DNA from: Novosphingobium sp.
GTDB lineage: Bacteria > Pseudomonadota > Alphaproteobacteria > Sphingomonadales > Sphingomonadaceae
Assembly: GCA_027490345.1 (NCBI GenBank)
Contig: JAIXYF010000126.1
Span: 1 to 15,160 of the forward strand
Reading direction: 5' to 3'
DNA: 15,160 nucleotides
Both the position numbers and the translations under genes were made by a program. The notes below the pieces were generated by a model. That model did not search any database, was not told the DNA's origin, and saw nothing but the letters and a program-made list of their open reading frames with translations. Of the stretch, positions 7,548 to 15,030 are shown one piece after another. Within the stretch, counting starts at the first letter, position 1; the number at the start of each line of letters is the position of its first letter.

Positions 7548-8042
7548 TTAAGTGCCCAAAAGCGGTAGGGCATCATCCCAGAAGTGGTGCAGGCCCTGCG
7601 CATAGCTGGCCGGCACATAGGCCACGCACGCATCCTCGCTTTGCGCCCAAAGGCGCACGCCGACATGGTCGATCACCGTGGCCGCCGCCGCGCCCACCGG
7701 AAATGCGGCGAGGCTGGTATCGAACACACCGCCTTCCAGCAAAAGCTCGCGCCAGTGCGGTCCGGCGAGGCGGAAGCGCACGATACCGCCGCCGATGGCG
7801 GTGAGAGCGGCGTCATCGCCGAGCGTATCGGCAAGTACCGAGACATCGCCTTCGACAAGCCAGACGGTGGGTTCGAAGCGCAGCAGCGTGGTCGCGGCGT
7901 TGTTTGCGCTGCGGTTCATCACCGGGAGCGCAAAGCCCAGCGCCTTGTGCACGCGCGTGGCGACCGCCTGAGGATTGCCCCAGATCTCCAGCGCATGGAG
8001 CGGCGCTGCGGGGAGCATGGTGATGGAGGTCGTCTCAGTCAC
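7548..8042 (-). CDS. soxG: Sarcosine oxidase gamma subunit
   Basis: This is the last gene of the operon. The product resembles the folate-site partner of SoxA: small (164 residues here), with the family pattern 'LLRFEPTVWLVEGD', 'GGGIVRFRLAGPHWRELL' and 'FPVGAAAATVIDHVGVRLWA'. In known enzymes the gamma subunit packs against the GcvT-like domain of SoxA. I prefer the GTG at 8042, giving an eight-base overlap with soxA and a GGGGAA site seven bases upstream. An in-frame ATG at 8066 (172 residues) has no ribosome binding site and would overlap soxA by 32 bases. The gene stops three bases short of the REP-like palindrome. Position at the end of a B-D-A-G order is the standard one and supports the call. 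Confidence 0.9.
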   Translation of the reverse strand: MTETTSITMLPAAPLHALEIWGNPQAVATRVHKALGFALPVMNRSANNAATTLLRFEPTVWLVEGDVSVLADTLGDDAALTAIGGGIVRFRLAGPHWRELLLEGGVFDTSLAAFPVGAAAATVIDHVGVRLWAQSEDACVAYVPASYAQGLHHFWDDALPLLGT

Positions 8043-10815
8043 GGTAGCGTTCCCCGGCAGGATCATAGAAGTGCGGCGATGTGACGCGCACGCGGGCCTT
8101 TTCGCCGCGCGTGGGTGACGTCACGATCAGTTCCTCGCCGTGGCGCTTGTGCCCGCCTTCCAGCAGCGCCAGCGCAATAGCCCCACCTTCCAGAATGCGG
8201 CGCGCGGCGGCAGTGACATGGCCCTGCGGCGATTGGCCCGCACGCTGAATCAGCATCCCGCCTTCGGGGATCGGCCCCTCAAGACTGACGAGGCCGACAA
8301 GATTGTTGCGGCTCGGTGCGCTCAGCGCCGGACGCGTCAACCCCGCTGCGCCGATGAAGCCGCCCGCCTTGTTGAGCATGCCGCCCAGCCCCAGATCATG
8401 CGGCGTGGACCGGCCATCGACTTCGCCGCCGACGACCACGTGGCCTTTCTCGATGCGCAGCAGCTCCATCGCTTCAAGGCCGTAAGGCGCGCCGCCTGCG
8501 GCCCGGGTCGCGGCTTCGATGGCGCGCCAGACCTCGGCTGCATGCGTCGCCTCGACGTGGATTTCGAAGGCACGCTCGCCGCTGTAGCTCGCCGCAAGGA
8601 CATGCACTGGCGTGCCCGCCAGCACGCCCGGCGCATAGCCCATGTGGCGCGGCGGTTCGGCCCCTGTCAGTGCGGCAAGAATACGGCGGGAGCCCGGGCC
8701 AGCCAGCGCGATGCCGGCGTAATGCTCCTGCACATTGACGACCGAGCACTTGAGGTCAGGCCGCAAGCTGTTGCGCACATAGGAAATGTGGTGCGCCATG
8801 CGGTCCGCGCCGCCAGTTGAGCTGGTCAACAGATAGCGGTTTTCAGCGAGACGCCACACGGTGCCATCGTCGAACACGAAGCCGTCCTCGCGCAGCATGA
8901 AAGTGTAGCGGCCGCGCCCCACTGCCAGCTTGCCAACAGTGGTCGCACAGACCAGTTCGAGCAGCGCCGCTGCATCGGGGCCGCTGACTTCGAACTTGCC
9001 GAGCGTGGATACATCGCTGAGGCCCGCCACGGTGCGCACGGTCTGCGCCTCGCGCAGCGCCGCCGCGACAAGGCCTTCGCCGTCCACCGGATAGGCGCGC
9101 GGGCGGAACCAGTAGCCCAGCGGCTGCCAGATCGGCTCCTGCGCCTCGTGCAGATCGTGAAGCGGGATCCGGCGCACGTGTGCCCCCGCATTGCGTGCGC
9201 CGGCGCCCGCCAGCAGGCCCATGGTGACGGGCGTGTAGGGCGGGCGAAAGGTGGTGAGACCGGCCTGCGGCACGGTCACACCCTGTTTTTCGGCAAGCCG
9301 CGAAAGCGCGGTCATGTTGCTGGTCTTGCCCTGATCGGTAGCCATGCCCAGCGTGGTGTAGCGTTTCAAGTGCTCAACCGAGCGATAGCCTTCCTGCCAT
9401 GCCAGATCAATATCGGCGAGGCTGACGTCATTCTGAAAATCGACGAAGCTGGTCTTGGCCTTGCCTGCGGGCGCCGCGGCCGGTGCGGCAGGCGGATGAA
9501 GCGCGCTGCCGATGGTCTCGCACACCTGCGGGGTTTCGCCGGGAACAAAAGCTTGCGCTTCTTCATTCCACGTCAGCTTGCCGCCTGCTTGCATGTGAAG
9601 GTGCGAGACCGGCACAAAGCCGCCCGAAACCGCAATGAGGTCAGCATCGAAACTCTGCTCGCTGCCGCCGATCACGGCGGTGACATTGCGCAGCGCATGT
9701 TTGCGGCCCGTGACGCTGGAAGGCCGCGCATCGTGATAGACGGTGACTCCAGCGGGCGCGGCGGGGCCGGATGCGCGGGCATCGAGCAGCGCGACGACTT
9801 CGGCGCCTGCTTCGACCAGCGCCTGCGCAGTGAGATAGGCATCATCGTTGTTGGTGGCGATCACCACGCGCTGGCCCGGCAGCACCCCCCAACGGCGCAC
9901 ATAACTGCGCACGGCCTGGCTCAGCATCACGCCGGGGTGATCGTTGTTTGCAAACGGCACCGGGCGCTCGATCAGCCCGGTGGCCAGCACCACCCGGCCT
10001 GCCCGCACGTGCCACAGACGCTGGGCAAAGCCATGCGGCGGCACCGCGCCGGGTTCGGCGAGGCGCTGGCTGAGCGTGAGGAAATTGTGGTCCCAGTATC
10101 CCGACGCCGTGGTGCGCAGCAGCACTTTGCCGCCAAGCGCCTTGATGCGTTCCACCATCGCAGCAGGATCGATGGCTGGATCAGGATCGCGCAGCAGCGA
10201 TCCGCCGGGCACGGCATCCTGTTCGACCAGCATCACACGGCTGCCTGCTTCGGCGGCTTCCAGCGCGGCCTTGAGGCCAGCGGGGCCGGAACCCACCACC
10301 AGCACATCGCAGAACCCGGCTGTTTGCGAGAAGTTGTCCGGGTCCGGCTCGGTCGGCGCATTGCCAAGGCCAGCGGCGCGGCGGATGAACGCTTCATAGC
10401 GCAGCCAATGCTTGGCGGGGCCGAAGAAGGTCTTGTAATAGAACCCGGCACCCAGCGCCGGCGCGGCAAGGCCGAAGATCGCCGCCACATCGAACGCCAG
10501 GCTAGGCCAGCGGTTCTGGCTCTGCACCATCATGCCGGGATAGACAAACAGGTCTGTCGCCCGCGTGTTCGGCTCGGCGCGGCCGCCCTTGCCCACGGTC
10601 ACAAGCGCGTTGGGCTCCTCGATCCCGGCGGTCATGATCCCGCGCGGGCGGTGATACTTGAAGCTGCGGCCGACAAGGCCCACGCCATTGGCGAGCAACG
10701 CGGCGGCCAGCGTATCACCGGGGCGGGCGTGATACGTCGTGCCGTCGAAAGTGAAGGCAATCGTCTCTTCACCGGTCTTTGCGCGGGTCGGACCACGAGT
10801 TTTGTCAGCACTCAT
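8035..10815 (-). CDS. soxA: Sarcosine oxidase alpha subunit
   Basis: This 926-residue protein is somewhat shorter than the usual 960-1000. In order: a ferredoxin-like Fer2_4 domain (about 15-100) with no cysteines, which is normal for SoxA; a disulfide-oxidoreductase-type dinucleotide domain with GSGPAG at 175-180 and a second nucleotide loop near 313-340, which in this family binds NAD+; the SoxA-specific linker 'SFVDFQNDVSLADIDLAW' with 'KRYTTLGMATDQGKTSN' (about 456-500); and a C-terminal GcvT-like aminomethyltransferase domain (about 530-910), where tetrahydrofolate takes up the methylene group. The complex oxidises sarcosine to glycine, with H2O2 and 5,10-methylene-THF as products. The ATG overlaps the soxD stop in an ATGA and has GGAGG seven bases upstream (10823-10827), so the start is firm. 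Whether sarcosine is the true substrate here is not shown. Confidence 0.97.
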   Translation of the reverse strand: MSADKTRGPTRAKTGEETIAFTFDGTTYHARPGDTLAAALLANGVGLVGRSFKYHRPRGIMTAGIEEPNALVTVGKGGRAEPNTRATDLFVYPGMMVQSQNRWPSLAFDVAAIFGLAAPALGAGFYYKTFFGPAKHWLRYEAFIRRAAGLGNAPTEPDPDNFSQTAGFCDVLVVGSGPAGLKAALEAAEAGSRVMLVEQDAVPGGSLLRDPDPAIDPAAMVERIKALGGKVLLRTTASGYWDHNFLTLSQRLAEPGAVPPHGFAQRLWHVRAGRVVLATGLIERPVPFANNDHPGVMLSQAVRSYVRRWGVLPGQRVVIATNNDDAYLTAQALVEAGAEVVALLDARASGPAAPAGVTVYHDARPSSVTGRKHALRNVTAVIGGSEQSFDADLIAVSGGFVPVSHLHMQAGGKLTWNEEAQAFVPGETPQVCETIGSALHPPAAPAAAPAGKAKTSFVDFQNDVSLADIDLAWQEGYRSVEHLKRYTTLGMATDQGKTSNMTALSRLAEKQGVTVPQAGLTTFRPPYTPVTMGLLAGAGARNAGAHVRRIPLHDLHEAQEPIWQPLGYWFRPRAYPVDGEGLVAAALREAQTVRTVAGLSDVSTLGKFEVSGPDAAALLELVCATTVGKLAVGRGRYTFMLREDGFVFDDGTVWRLAENRYLLTSSTGGADRMAHHISYVRNSLRPDLKCSVVNVQEHYAGIALAGPGSRRILAALTGAEPPRHMGYAPGVLAGTPVHVLAASYSGERAFEIHVEATHAAEVWRAIEAATRAAGGAPYGLEAMELLRIEKGHVVVGGEVDGRSTPHDLGLGGMLNKAGGFIGAAGLTRPALSAPSRNNLVGLVSLEGPIPEGGMLIQRAGQSPQGHVTAAARRILEGGAIALALLEGGHKRHGEELIVTSPTRGEKARVRVTSPHFYDPAGERYRD

Positions 10816-11075
10816 GCCAGCGCCTCCGGGCCGATGGCTTTCACCGCCGTGATCTCATGCGTCACGCGGTGGCGGGTGAGCACCATCCATGCGCGGCAGC
10901 CATAGGTATGGCGCCAGACTTCATCGTCCAGCCCCATCGGATTGGCGCGCGTATAGAGCGCATGCATCGCGGTGTGCGCGTCGGCCGCAGGATCGACGAC
11001 CGAGTCGGTCGTGCGCTCATAGGTGAATTCGGTCTGGGCGCGCGGGCCGCAGTGCGGGCAGGCAATCTGATACAT
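10812..11075 (-). CDS. soxD: Sarcosine oxidase delta subunit
   Basis: This 87-residue zinc-binding subunit of heterotetrameric sarcosine oxidase lacks any transport or membrane feature. The zinc ligands of the family are all visible: C6 and C9 in 'CPHCGPR', and H56 and C60 in 'WRHTYGCRAW', almost the same numbering as in characterised SoxD. The family pattern 'RANPMGLDDEVWRH' is also present. It starts 13 bases after soxB and ends inside the soxA start codon (ATGA overlap), which indicates translational coupling and stoichiometric production. Its small size and conserved zinc site make the call secure when taken with its neighbours. Confidence 0.96.
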   Translation of the reverse strand: MYQIACPHCGPRAQTEFTYERTTDSVVDPAADAHTAMHALYTRANPMGLDDEVWRHTYGCRAWMVLTRHRVTHEITAVKAIGPEALA

Positions 11076-11088
11076 CTCTTGCCCTGTC

Positions 11089-12348
11089 TCAGCGATGGTT
11101 CGGCATGGGGCCGACAGCGGTTTCGTCGATCGTCGCGCCGGTCATGAAGCGTTCGAGGCTGAACGGCGCGTTCAGTTCATGCGGCTTGCCGGTGGCGAGC
11201 GTGTGCGCATACGTCCAGCCAGAGGCGGGCGTTGCCTTGAAGCCGCCGTAGCACCAGCCTGCGTTGAGATAGAGCCCATCAATCGGCGTGGTGCCGATGA
11301 TCGGCGCGCCATCGAAGCTCATGTCCGTGACGCCCGACCAGGTGCGCAACATGCGCAGGCGCGAAAGCGCGGGCATCATCGATACTGCCTGCGCGATGGC
11401 CCCTTCCTTGATCGTGGGCTGGCCGCGGCGGGCATAGCTGGGCCAGTTATCAGGATCGCCGCCCATGACGATGCCGCCTTTGTCGGACTGGCTTATATAG
11501 CAGTGGAGCGACTGCGACATGATCACCGACTGCACCATCGGCTTGACACCTTCGGTGACCAGCGCCTGCAACGTCTGCGCTTCGATCGGCAGCCGCAGAC
11601 CCGCCAGCCCCGCGACATGGCCGCTATGGCCCGCCACGCAGATGCCCGTGCGCGCAGCCAGAATGCGCCCGCGCGTGGTCTCGACGCCCGTAATGCGGTT
11701 GCCGTCCCTGACGAAGCCGGTCACTTCGCACTTCTGGATGATATCAACGCCCAGCGCATCCGCCGCGCGGGCATAGCCCCAGGCGACTGCATCGTGCCGC
11801 GCGGTGCCCGCACGCCACTGGATCAGCGCGCCATCGATGGGGAAGCGAGCGCTGCGGGAAAGATCGAGCAGCGGTTCGATCTTCGCGATCTGCTTCGGGC
11901 TGAGGAGTTCGGCATCGATCCCGTCGCAGCGCATGGCATCGCCGCGTTCCGCCAGCTTGATCATGTCGCCATCGTTGTGGCCCAGAAACATCGCGCCGCG
12001 CGGGCTGAACATTACGTTGTAGTTGAGATCGTCGCTGAGATTGTGCCAAAGCTTCAGGCCGAACTCGAAGAAGTTGTGCAGCTGCGGCAGGCGGTAGTTG
12101 GAGCGCACCAGCGTAGTGTTGCGCCCAACATTGCCGCCGCCGATCCAGCTCTTTTCCAGCACCGCGACATTGCGAATGCCGTGGACTTTGGCGAGGTAGT
12201 ATGCCGCCGCCAGCCCATGCCCGCCGCCGCCAATGATGATCACATCATAGCTGGAGCGCGGCTCCGGATCGCGCCAGGCAGGTTCCCAGTGCTTCTGGCC
12301 ATTGAAAGCGCCGCGCAGCAGGCTGAAGGCGGAATAGGGGGTCTTCAT
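11089..12348 (-). CDS. soxB: Sarcosine oxidase beta subunit
   Basis: This 419-residue catalytic DAO-fold subunit is where the amine is oxidised on FAD and electrons pass to a covalently held FMN. Visible are 'YDVIIIGGGGHGLAAAYYLA' (FAD loop at about 40-45), 'GGGNVGRNTTLVRSNY' (70-85), and 'GTARHDAVAWGYAR' (181-194). H185 in the last lies where SoxB enzymes attach FMN through histidine. The C-terminal segment 'LNAGWCYGGFKATPASGW' is the usual closure of the active site. The N-terminal 'YSAFSLLRGAFNG...WEPAWRDPEP' is specific to SoxB rather than to other DAO-family enzymes. Its ATG overlaps the upstream stop codon by four bases. A sarcosine-like N-methylamino acid is the expected substrate class. 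Confidence 0.97.
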   Translation of the reverse strand: MKTPYSAFSLLRGAFNGQKHWEPAWRDPEPRSSYDVIIIGGGGHGLAAAYYLAKVHGIRNVAVLEKSWIGGGNVGRNTTLVRSNYRLPQLHNFFEFGLKLWHNLSDDLNYNVMFSPRGAMFLGHNDGDMIKLAERGDAMRCDGIDAELLSPKQIAKIEPLLDLSRSARFPIDGALIQWRAGTARHDAVAWGYARAADALGVDIIQKCEVTGFVRDGNRITGVETTRGRILAARTGICVAGHSGHVAGLAGLRLPIEAQTLQALVTEGVKPMVQSVIMSQSLHCYISQSDKGGIVMGGDPDNWPSYARRGQPTIKEGAIAQAVSMMPALSRLRMLRTWSGVTDMSFDGAPIIGTTPIDGLYLNAGWCYGGFKATPASGWTYAHTLATGKPHELNAPFSLERFMTGATIDETAVGPMPNHR

Positions 12349-13565
12349 GCTGCCAGATCAGCTTTGGATGCCTGCCAACCGCGCTGCTCGCGCCAATCCG
12401 CGCCAATGCCATCGAAGCGCGAAAGGCTGAGCTTGGCGATATCCGTGAAGCTGCATGCCCCATCGACGACAAGATCGCGCACGGCATGGCCCGAGGCCGG
12501 CGACAGGCCGAAGCCCACGCCCGACATCGAAATCACGGTGACGTTTTCGGGATCCTGCATCCGGTCAATGATCGGGCGGCCATCGGGCGTGTTTTCGACA
12601 ATGCCCGCCCACGAGCGGATCACATTGAGGTGCGCCGCTTTGGGAAACAGTTCGGCCACACGGCGCGCCAGATTGCGCGTCAGCGGCGAGGACGGCCGCG
12701 CAGGCGGGCCTGCCTCCAGCGTTTCAAGCCACTCGTGCGGGCCGCCGCCATAAGCGAGGTTTCCGCGCAAGGTCTGGCGGCCATAGAGCCCGTTCCCGTC
12801 CACCCCGCCAATGGGCATCATCGGCGCTGGTTCGGTGACGATCATTTCAGCGCGCGCGGCGGCCAGCGGCACGTCGACGCCCAGCTTGGCCATGAGCGCC
12901 TGAATCTGCGGGCCTGCCGCGACGACAACCGCATCGCATTCGTGGCGACCGCTGGCTGCATGAACCGCAACAACCTTGCCCCCCGCGGTCTCGAACCCAG
13001 TGACGGGGCTGTGCTGGCAAATGCGCCCGCCCAGATCCTGCAGCGCCCAGGCATAGGCCTGCACCGAGCGCTGCGGGTTGGCATGGCCGCCAAAGCGGTA
13101 GTGCATCCCGCCAAGGCAATTGTCCCCGGCCAGCGGCACCATCGCGCGCACCTGATCGCCGGTGAGCAGGTCGACACGGTAGCCCATGTCGTTGTTCATC
13201 TTGGCGAGGTAGTGATATTGATTCAGCTGCTTGGGGCTCACCGCGATGACGAGGCGTTCCTGTTGGTGCTCGGTCGGGTAGCCGAGCAGTGCGTCCATGT
13301 GCGGCCACATCCGCTGCTCTTCCTCGAACAGCGGGCTCTGGTAATGCGAGGCACCGCCACCATTGCGGCCTGAGGCTTCCCAGCCAACGATGCCCTTGTC
13401 GAGCACTGTCACCTCAGCGCCCGAACGGGCGAGCCACCAGCCCGCGCTGAGGCCGGAGACACCGCCGCCGACGATGACGACTTTCATCTTCGCAGCGGTC
13501 CCGGCGATCCTCGCCATGGTTTCCTGCGGCGTTTCGCTGGGGGTTGGCATACCGACATACGTCAT
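12345..13565 (-). CDS. DAO-family FAD-dependent oxidoreductase (HcnC / opine-oxidase beta-like)
   Basis: This 406-residue protein has a Rossmann loop 'VVIVGGGVSGLSAGWWLARSG' (GGGVSG at 33-38), 'WEASGRNGGGASHY' (62-75), and 'WAGIVENTPDGRPIID' (319-334). It ends with the flavin-closing 'GVGFGLSPASGHAVRDLVVDG'. It is a paralogue of SoxB in fold, but at the position of the FMN-linking His it has Pro (P164), so covalent FMN is not expected. Position right after an HcnB-type gene suggests it is the beta subunit of a heteromeric amine dehydrogenase like HCN synthase, octopine oxidase or hydroxyproline dehydrogenase. The ATG at 13565 is one base after the upstream stop and has GGAG at 13574-13577. 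The frame stays open upstream to 13757, but that part is only the shadow of the neighbour. Substrate unknown. Confidence 0.9.
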   Translation of the reverse strand: MTYVGMPTPSETPQETMARIAGTAAKMKVVIVGGGVSGLSAGWWLARSGAEVTVLDKGIVGWEASGRNGGGASHYQSPLFEEEQRMWPHMDALLGYPTEHQQERLVIAVSPKQLNQYHYLAKMNNDMGYRVDLLTGDQVRAMVPLAGDNCLGGMHYRFGGHANPQRSVQAYAWALQDLGGRICQHSPVTGFETAGGKVVAVHAASGRHECDAVVVAAGPQIQALMAKLGVDVPLAAARAEMIVTEPAPMMPIGGVDGNGLYGRQTLRGNLAYGGGPHEWLETLEAGPPARPSSPLTRNLARRVAELFPKAAHLNVIRSWAGIVENTPDGRPIIDRMQDPENVTVISMSGVGFGLSPASGHAVRDLVVDGACSFTDIAKLSLSRFDGIGADWREQRGWQASKADLAA

Positions 13566-13566
13566 T

Positions 13567-15027
13567 TCAGAGGCTCCAACCTTCGGCGATGGCTTGCTGG
13601 TGCTCGCGCTCACGCGGGGTGTCGATATCCCGGTAGGGCACCCATTGCGTGGGAATGCCGAACCACACGTCCCAACCGGCCCGCATGTCCTCGCTTTCTT
13701 CCCAGTCTGCCAGAATGCGCAAGGGCAGCGGGCGGACCGGCGCGCGGTGGGTGGCAAGCGGCACCGAACCGAACGGGCCGTCTGCTGCCATCGCCAGCAT
13801 CATCGCCACCTGATCCCGGCAGCGGCGGCCCTGGCAAACGCCCATCCCTGCACGCGTGAGGCGCTTGATCTGATCCGGATTGGGCGGGCCGTCCGCAATC
13901 AGCGTATCCAGCGAACGCGCGGCCATCGGCGCGGGCCGCTCCAGATAGCGCGGAGGCTGCACGCCGAGCAGATCGGCGCGAGTCACTTCCTCGCACTGGC
14001 AGACGATGGTGTCGGGCTGGGAGAGCTTGCCCAGTTCGCGCGCCCATTCCATCCGGTAGGCCACGTGATCGAAGCCAATATCGGCAAGGCCTGCGCAATC
14101 GCCAACGCAGATCACGCCAGCGTTCGCGCCGGGGATATAACCGCCGCGCGCGCCGTCCAGAACCCGCTTGCCGCCCATCGCATCGATCAGTTCGATCGAT
14201 GGGACGAGGCCGATGGCGAGGACCACGGTATCGACCGCGATCTCGGCGCCCGAGCGCAGGCGGACGCGTTCGACGCCGTCGATCCCGCCAATAGCCTCGG
14301 CGGGCGCGTCTTCCAGATAGAAGGGGATTTGCGCGGCGCGAACCGCTTCGGCAAGCGCCGCATCGCCTTGCGGGGCGCTGCGCACTTCGACGATGCCCGC
14401 GACATCGACGCCCTTGTCGCGCGCCAGAAGCGCCGTTTCGAGAGCGAGATCGTGGCTGCCAACGATGAGGATGCGCTTGCCCGCAAACGCTTCGTAATGG
14501 GCCAGCAGGCGTTCGAGCGCAGCGGCGCCCATCACGCCCGGCTGGTTCCAGCCCGGAAAGCCGATGGCCAGATCGCGCGCGCCCGTGGCCAGCACCAGTT
14601 CGCCATAACCGACGATCCAGCCGCGATCCTGATCAGCCAGCGCGACAACGCTTTCCGGCAGGCCGGTGATGCCCGGGCCGTTGCGATAAACGCCCCAGGC
14701 GCTGGTGCCGAGGAGCACTTCGACGCCCGCCTCCATCGCCGCTTCCAGCATCGGTTCGCTCATGAACACGGTTTCCAGCATGCGCTGCGCGTTCTGCGTG
14801 GCAGCGGTCATCCGCCCGCCGAACAGCAGCGGCACATCGTTGCCCATGGCCGCTCCGGGGACCGGGTTCTCGTCGACGAGGAGGACGGACTTGCCCTCCC
14901 CTGCCCCCGCCAACGCGGCGGCAAGCCCGGCAGGGCCGGCTCCAACCACGACCATGTCATAGCGCGCCTCGGGCGCAGGAAGCTTGGTGCCGATCGCGTG
15001 AGGATCGGTTCCGTTATTGGAATGCAT
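13567..15027 (-). CDS. FAD/NAD(P)-binding oxidoreductase with [2Fe-2S]-type C-terminal cysteines (HcnB / OoxA-like)
   Basis: This 486-residue protein has an N-terminal FAD loop 'YDMVVVGAGPAGLAAALAGA' (GAGPAG at 29-34) and a second, weaker nucleotide motif 'RILIVGSHDLALETA' (185-199). The second FAD-contact segment is 'VGDCAGLADIGFDH' (308-321). A BFD-like cysteine module follows, with C343-x-C345 in 'CQCEEV' and C398-x4-C403 in 'CQGRRC', consistent with one [2Fe-2S] cluster. The layout is that of HcnB, octopine-oxidase alpha or L-proline-dehydrogenase alpha-type subunits, which move electrons from a DAO-type partner; that partner is encoded one base downstream. After the cysteine module is an extra tail of about 60 residues rich in Trp, Asp and Pro. 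The ATG at 15027 lies three bases after the stop of the upstream PLP-enzyme gene. Subunit role is inferred from architecture and context. Confidence 0.92.
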   Translation of the reverse strand: MHSNNGTDPHAIGTKLPAPEARYDMVVVGAGPAGLAAALAGAGEGKSVLLVDENPVPGAAMGNDVPLLFGGRMTAATQNAQRMLETVFMSEPMLEAAMEAGVEVLLGTSAWGVYRNGPGITGLPESVVALADQDRGWIVGYGELVLATGARDLAIGFPGWNQPGVMGAAALERLLAHYEAFAGKRILIVGSHDLALETALLARDKGVDVAGIVEVRSAPQGDAALAEAVRAAQIPFYLEDAPAEAIGGIDGVERVRLRSGAEIAVDTVVLAIGLVPSIELIDAMGGKRVLDGARGGYIPGANAGVICVGDCAGLADIGFDHVAYRMEWARELGKLSQPDTIVCQCEEVTRADLLGVQPPRYLERPAPMAARSLDTLIADGPPNPDQIKRLTRAGMGVCQGRRCRDQVAMMLAMAADGPFGSVPLATHRAPVRPLPLRILADWEESEDMRAGWDVWFGIPTQWVPYRDIDTPREREHQQAIAEGWSL

Positions 15028-15030
15028 AAT

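Noticed and set aside
10515..10773. Loss of the [2Fe-2S] cysteines in the N-terminal ferredoxin-like domain of SoxA
   Set aside because: Absence of cysteines there is normal for SoxA subunits, so it is not a defect.
9148..10905. Long open frame on the + strand opposite soxA and soxD
   Set aside because: It is an antisense shadow of soxA produced by high GC codon bias; the product is rich in His, Arg, Gly and Ala, has no recognisable domain, and the minus-strand protein is unmistakable.
7548..12348. Sox sulfur-oxidation (thiosulfate) system
   Set aside because: The shared gene names are misleading. Domain order, the DAO fold and the GcvT domain are those of sarcosine oxidase; there are no cytochrome c or Sec/Tat features.
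13567..13757. Longer N-terminus for the DAO-family gene (start at 13757)
   Set aside because: It would overlap the HcnB-like gene by 191 bases, and the extra residues look like a shadow. The ATG at 13565 has a good ribosome binding site and one-base spacing from the upstream stop.
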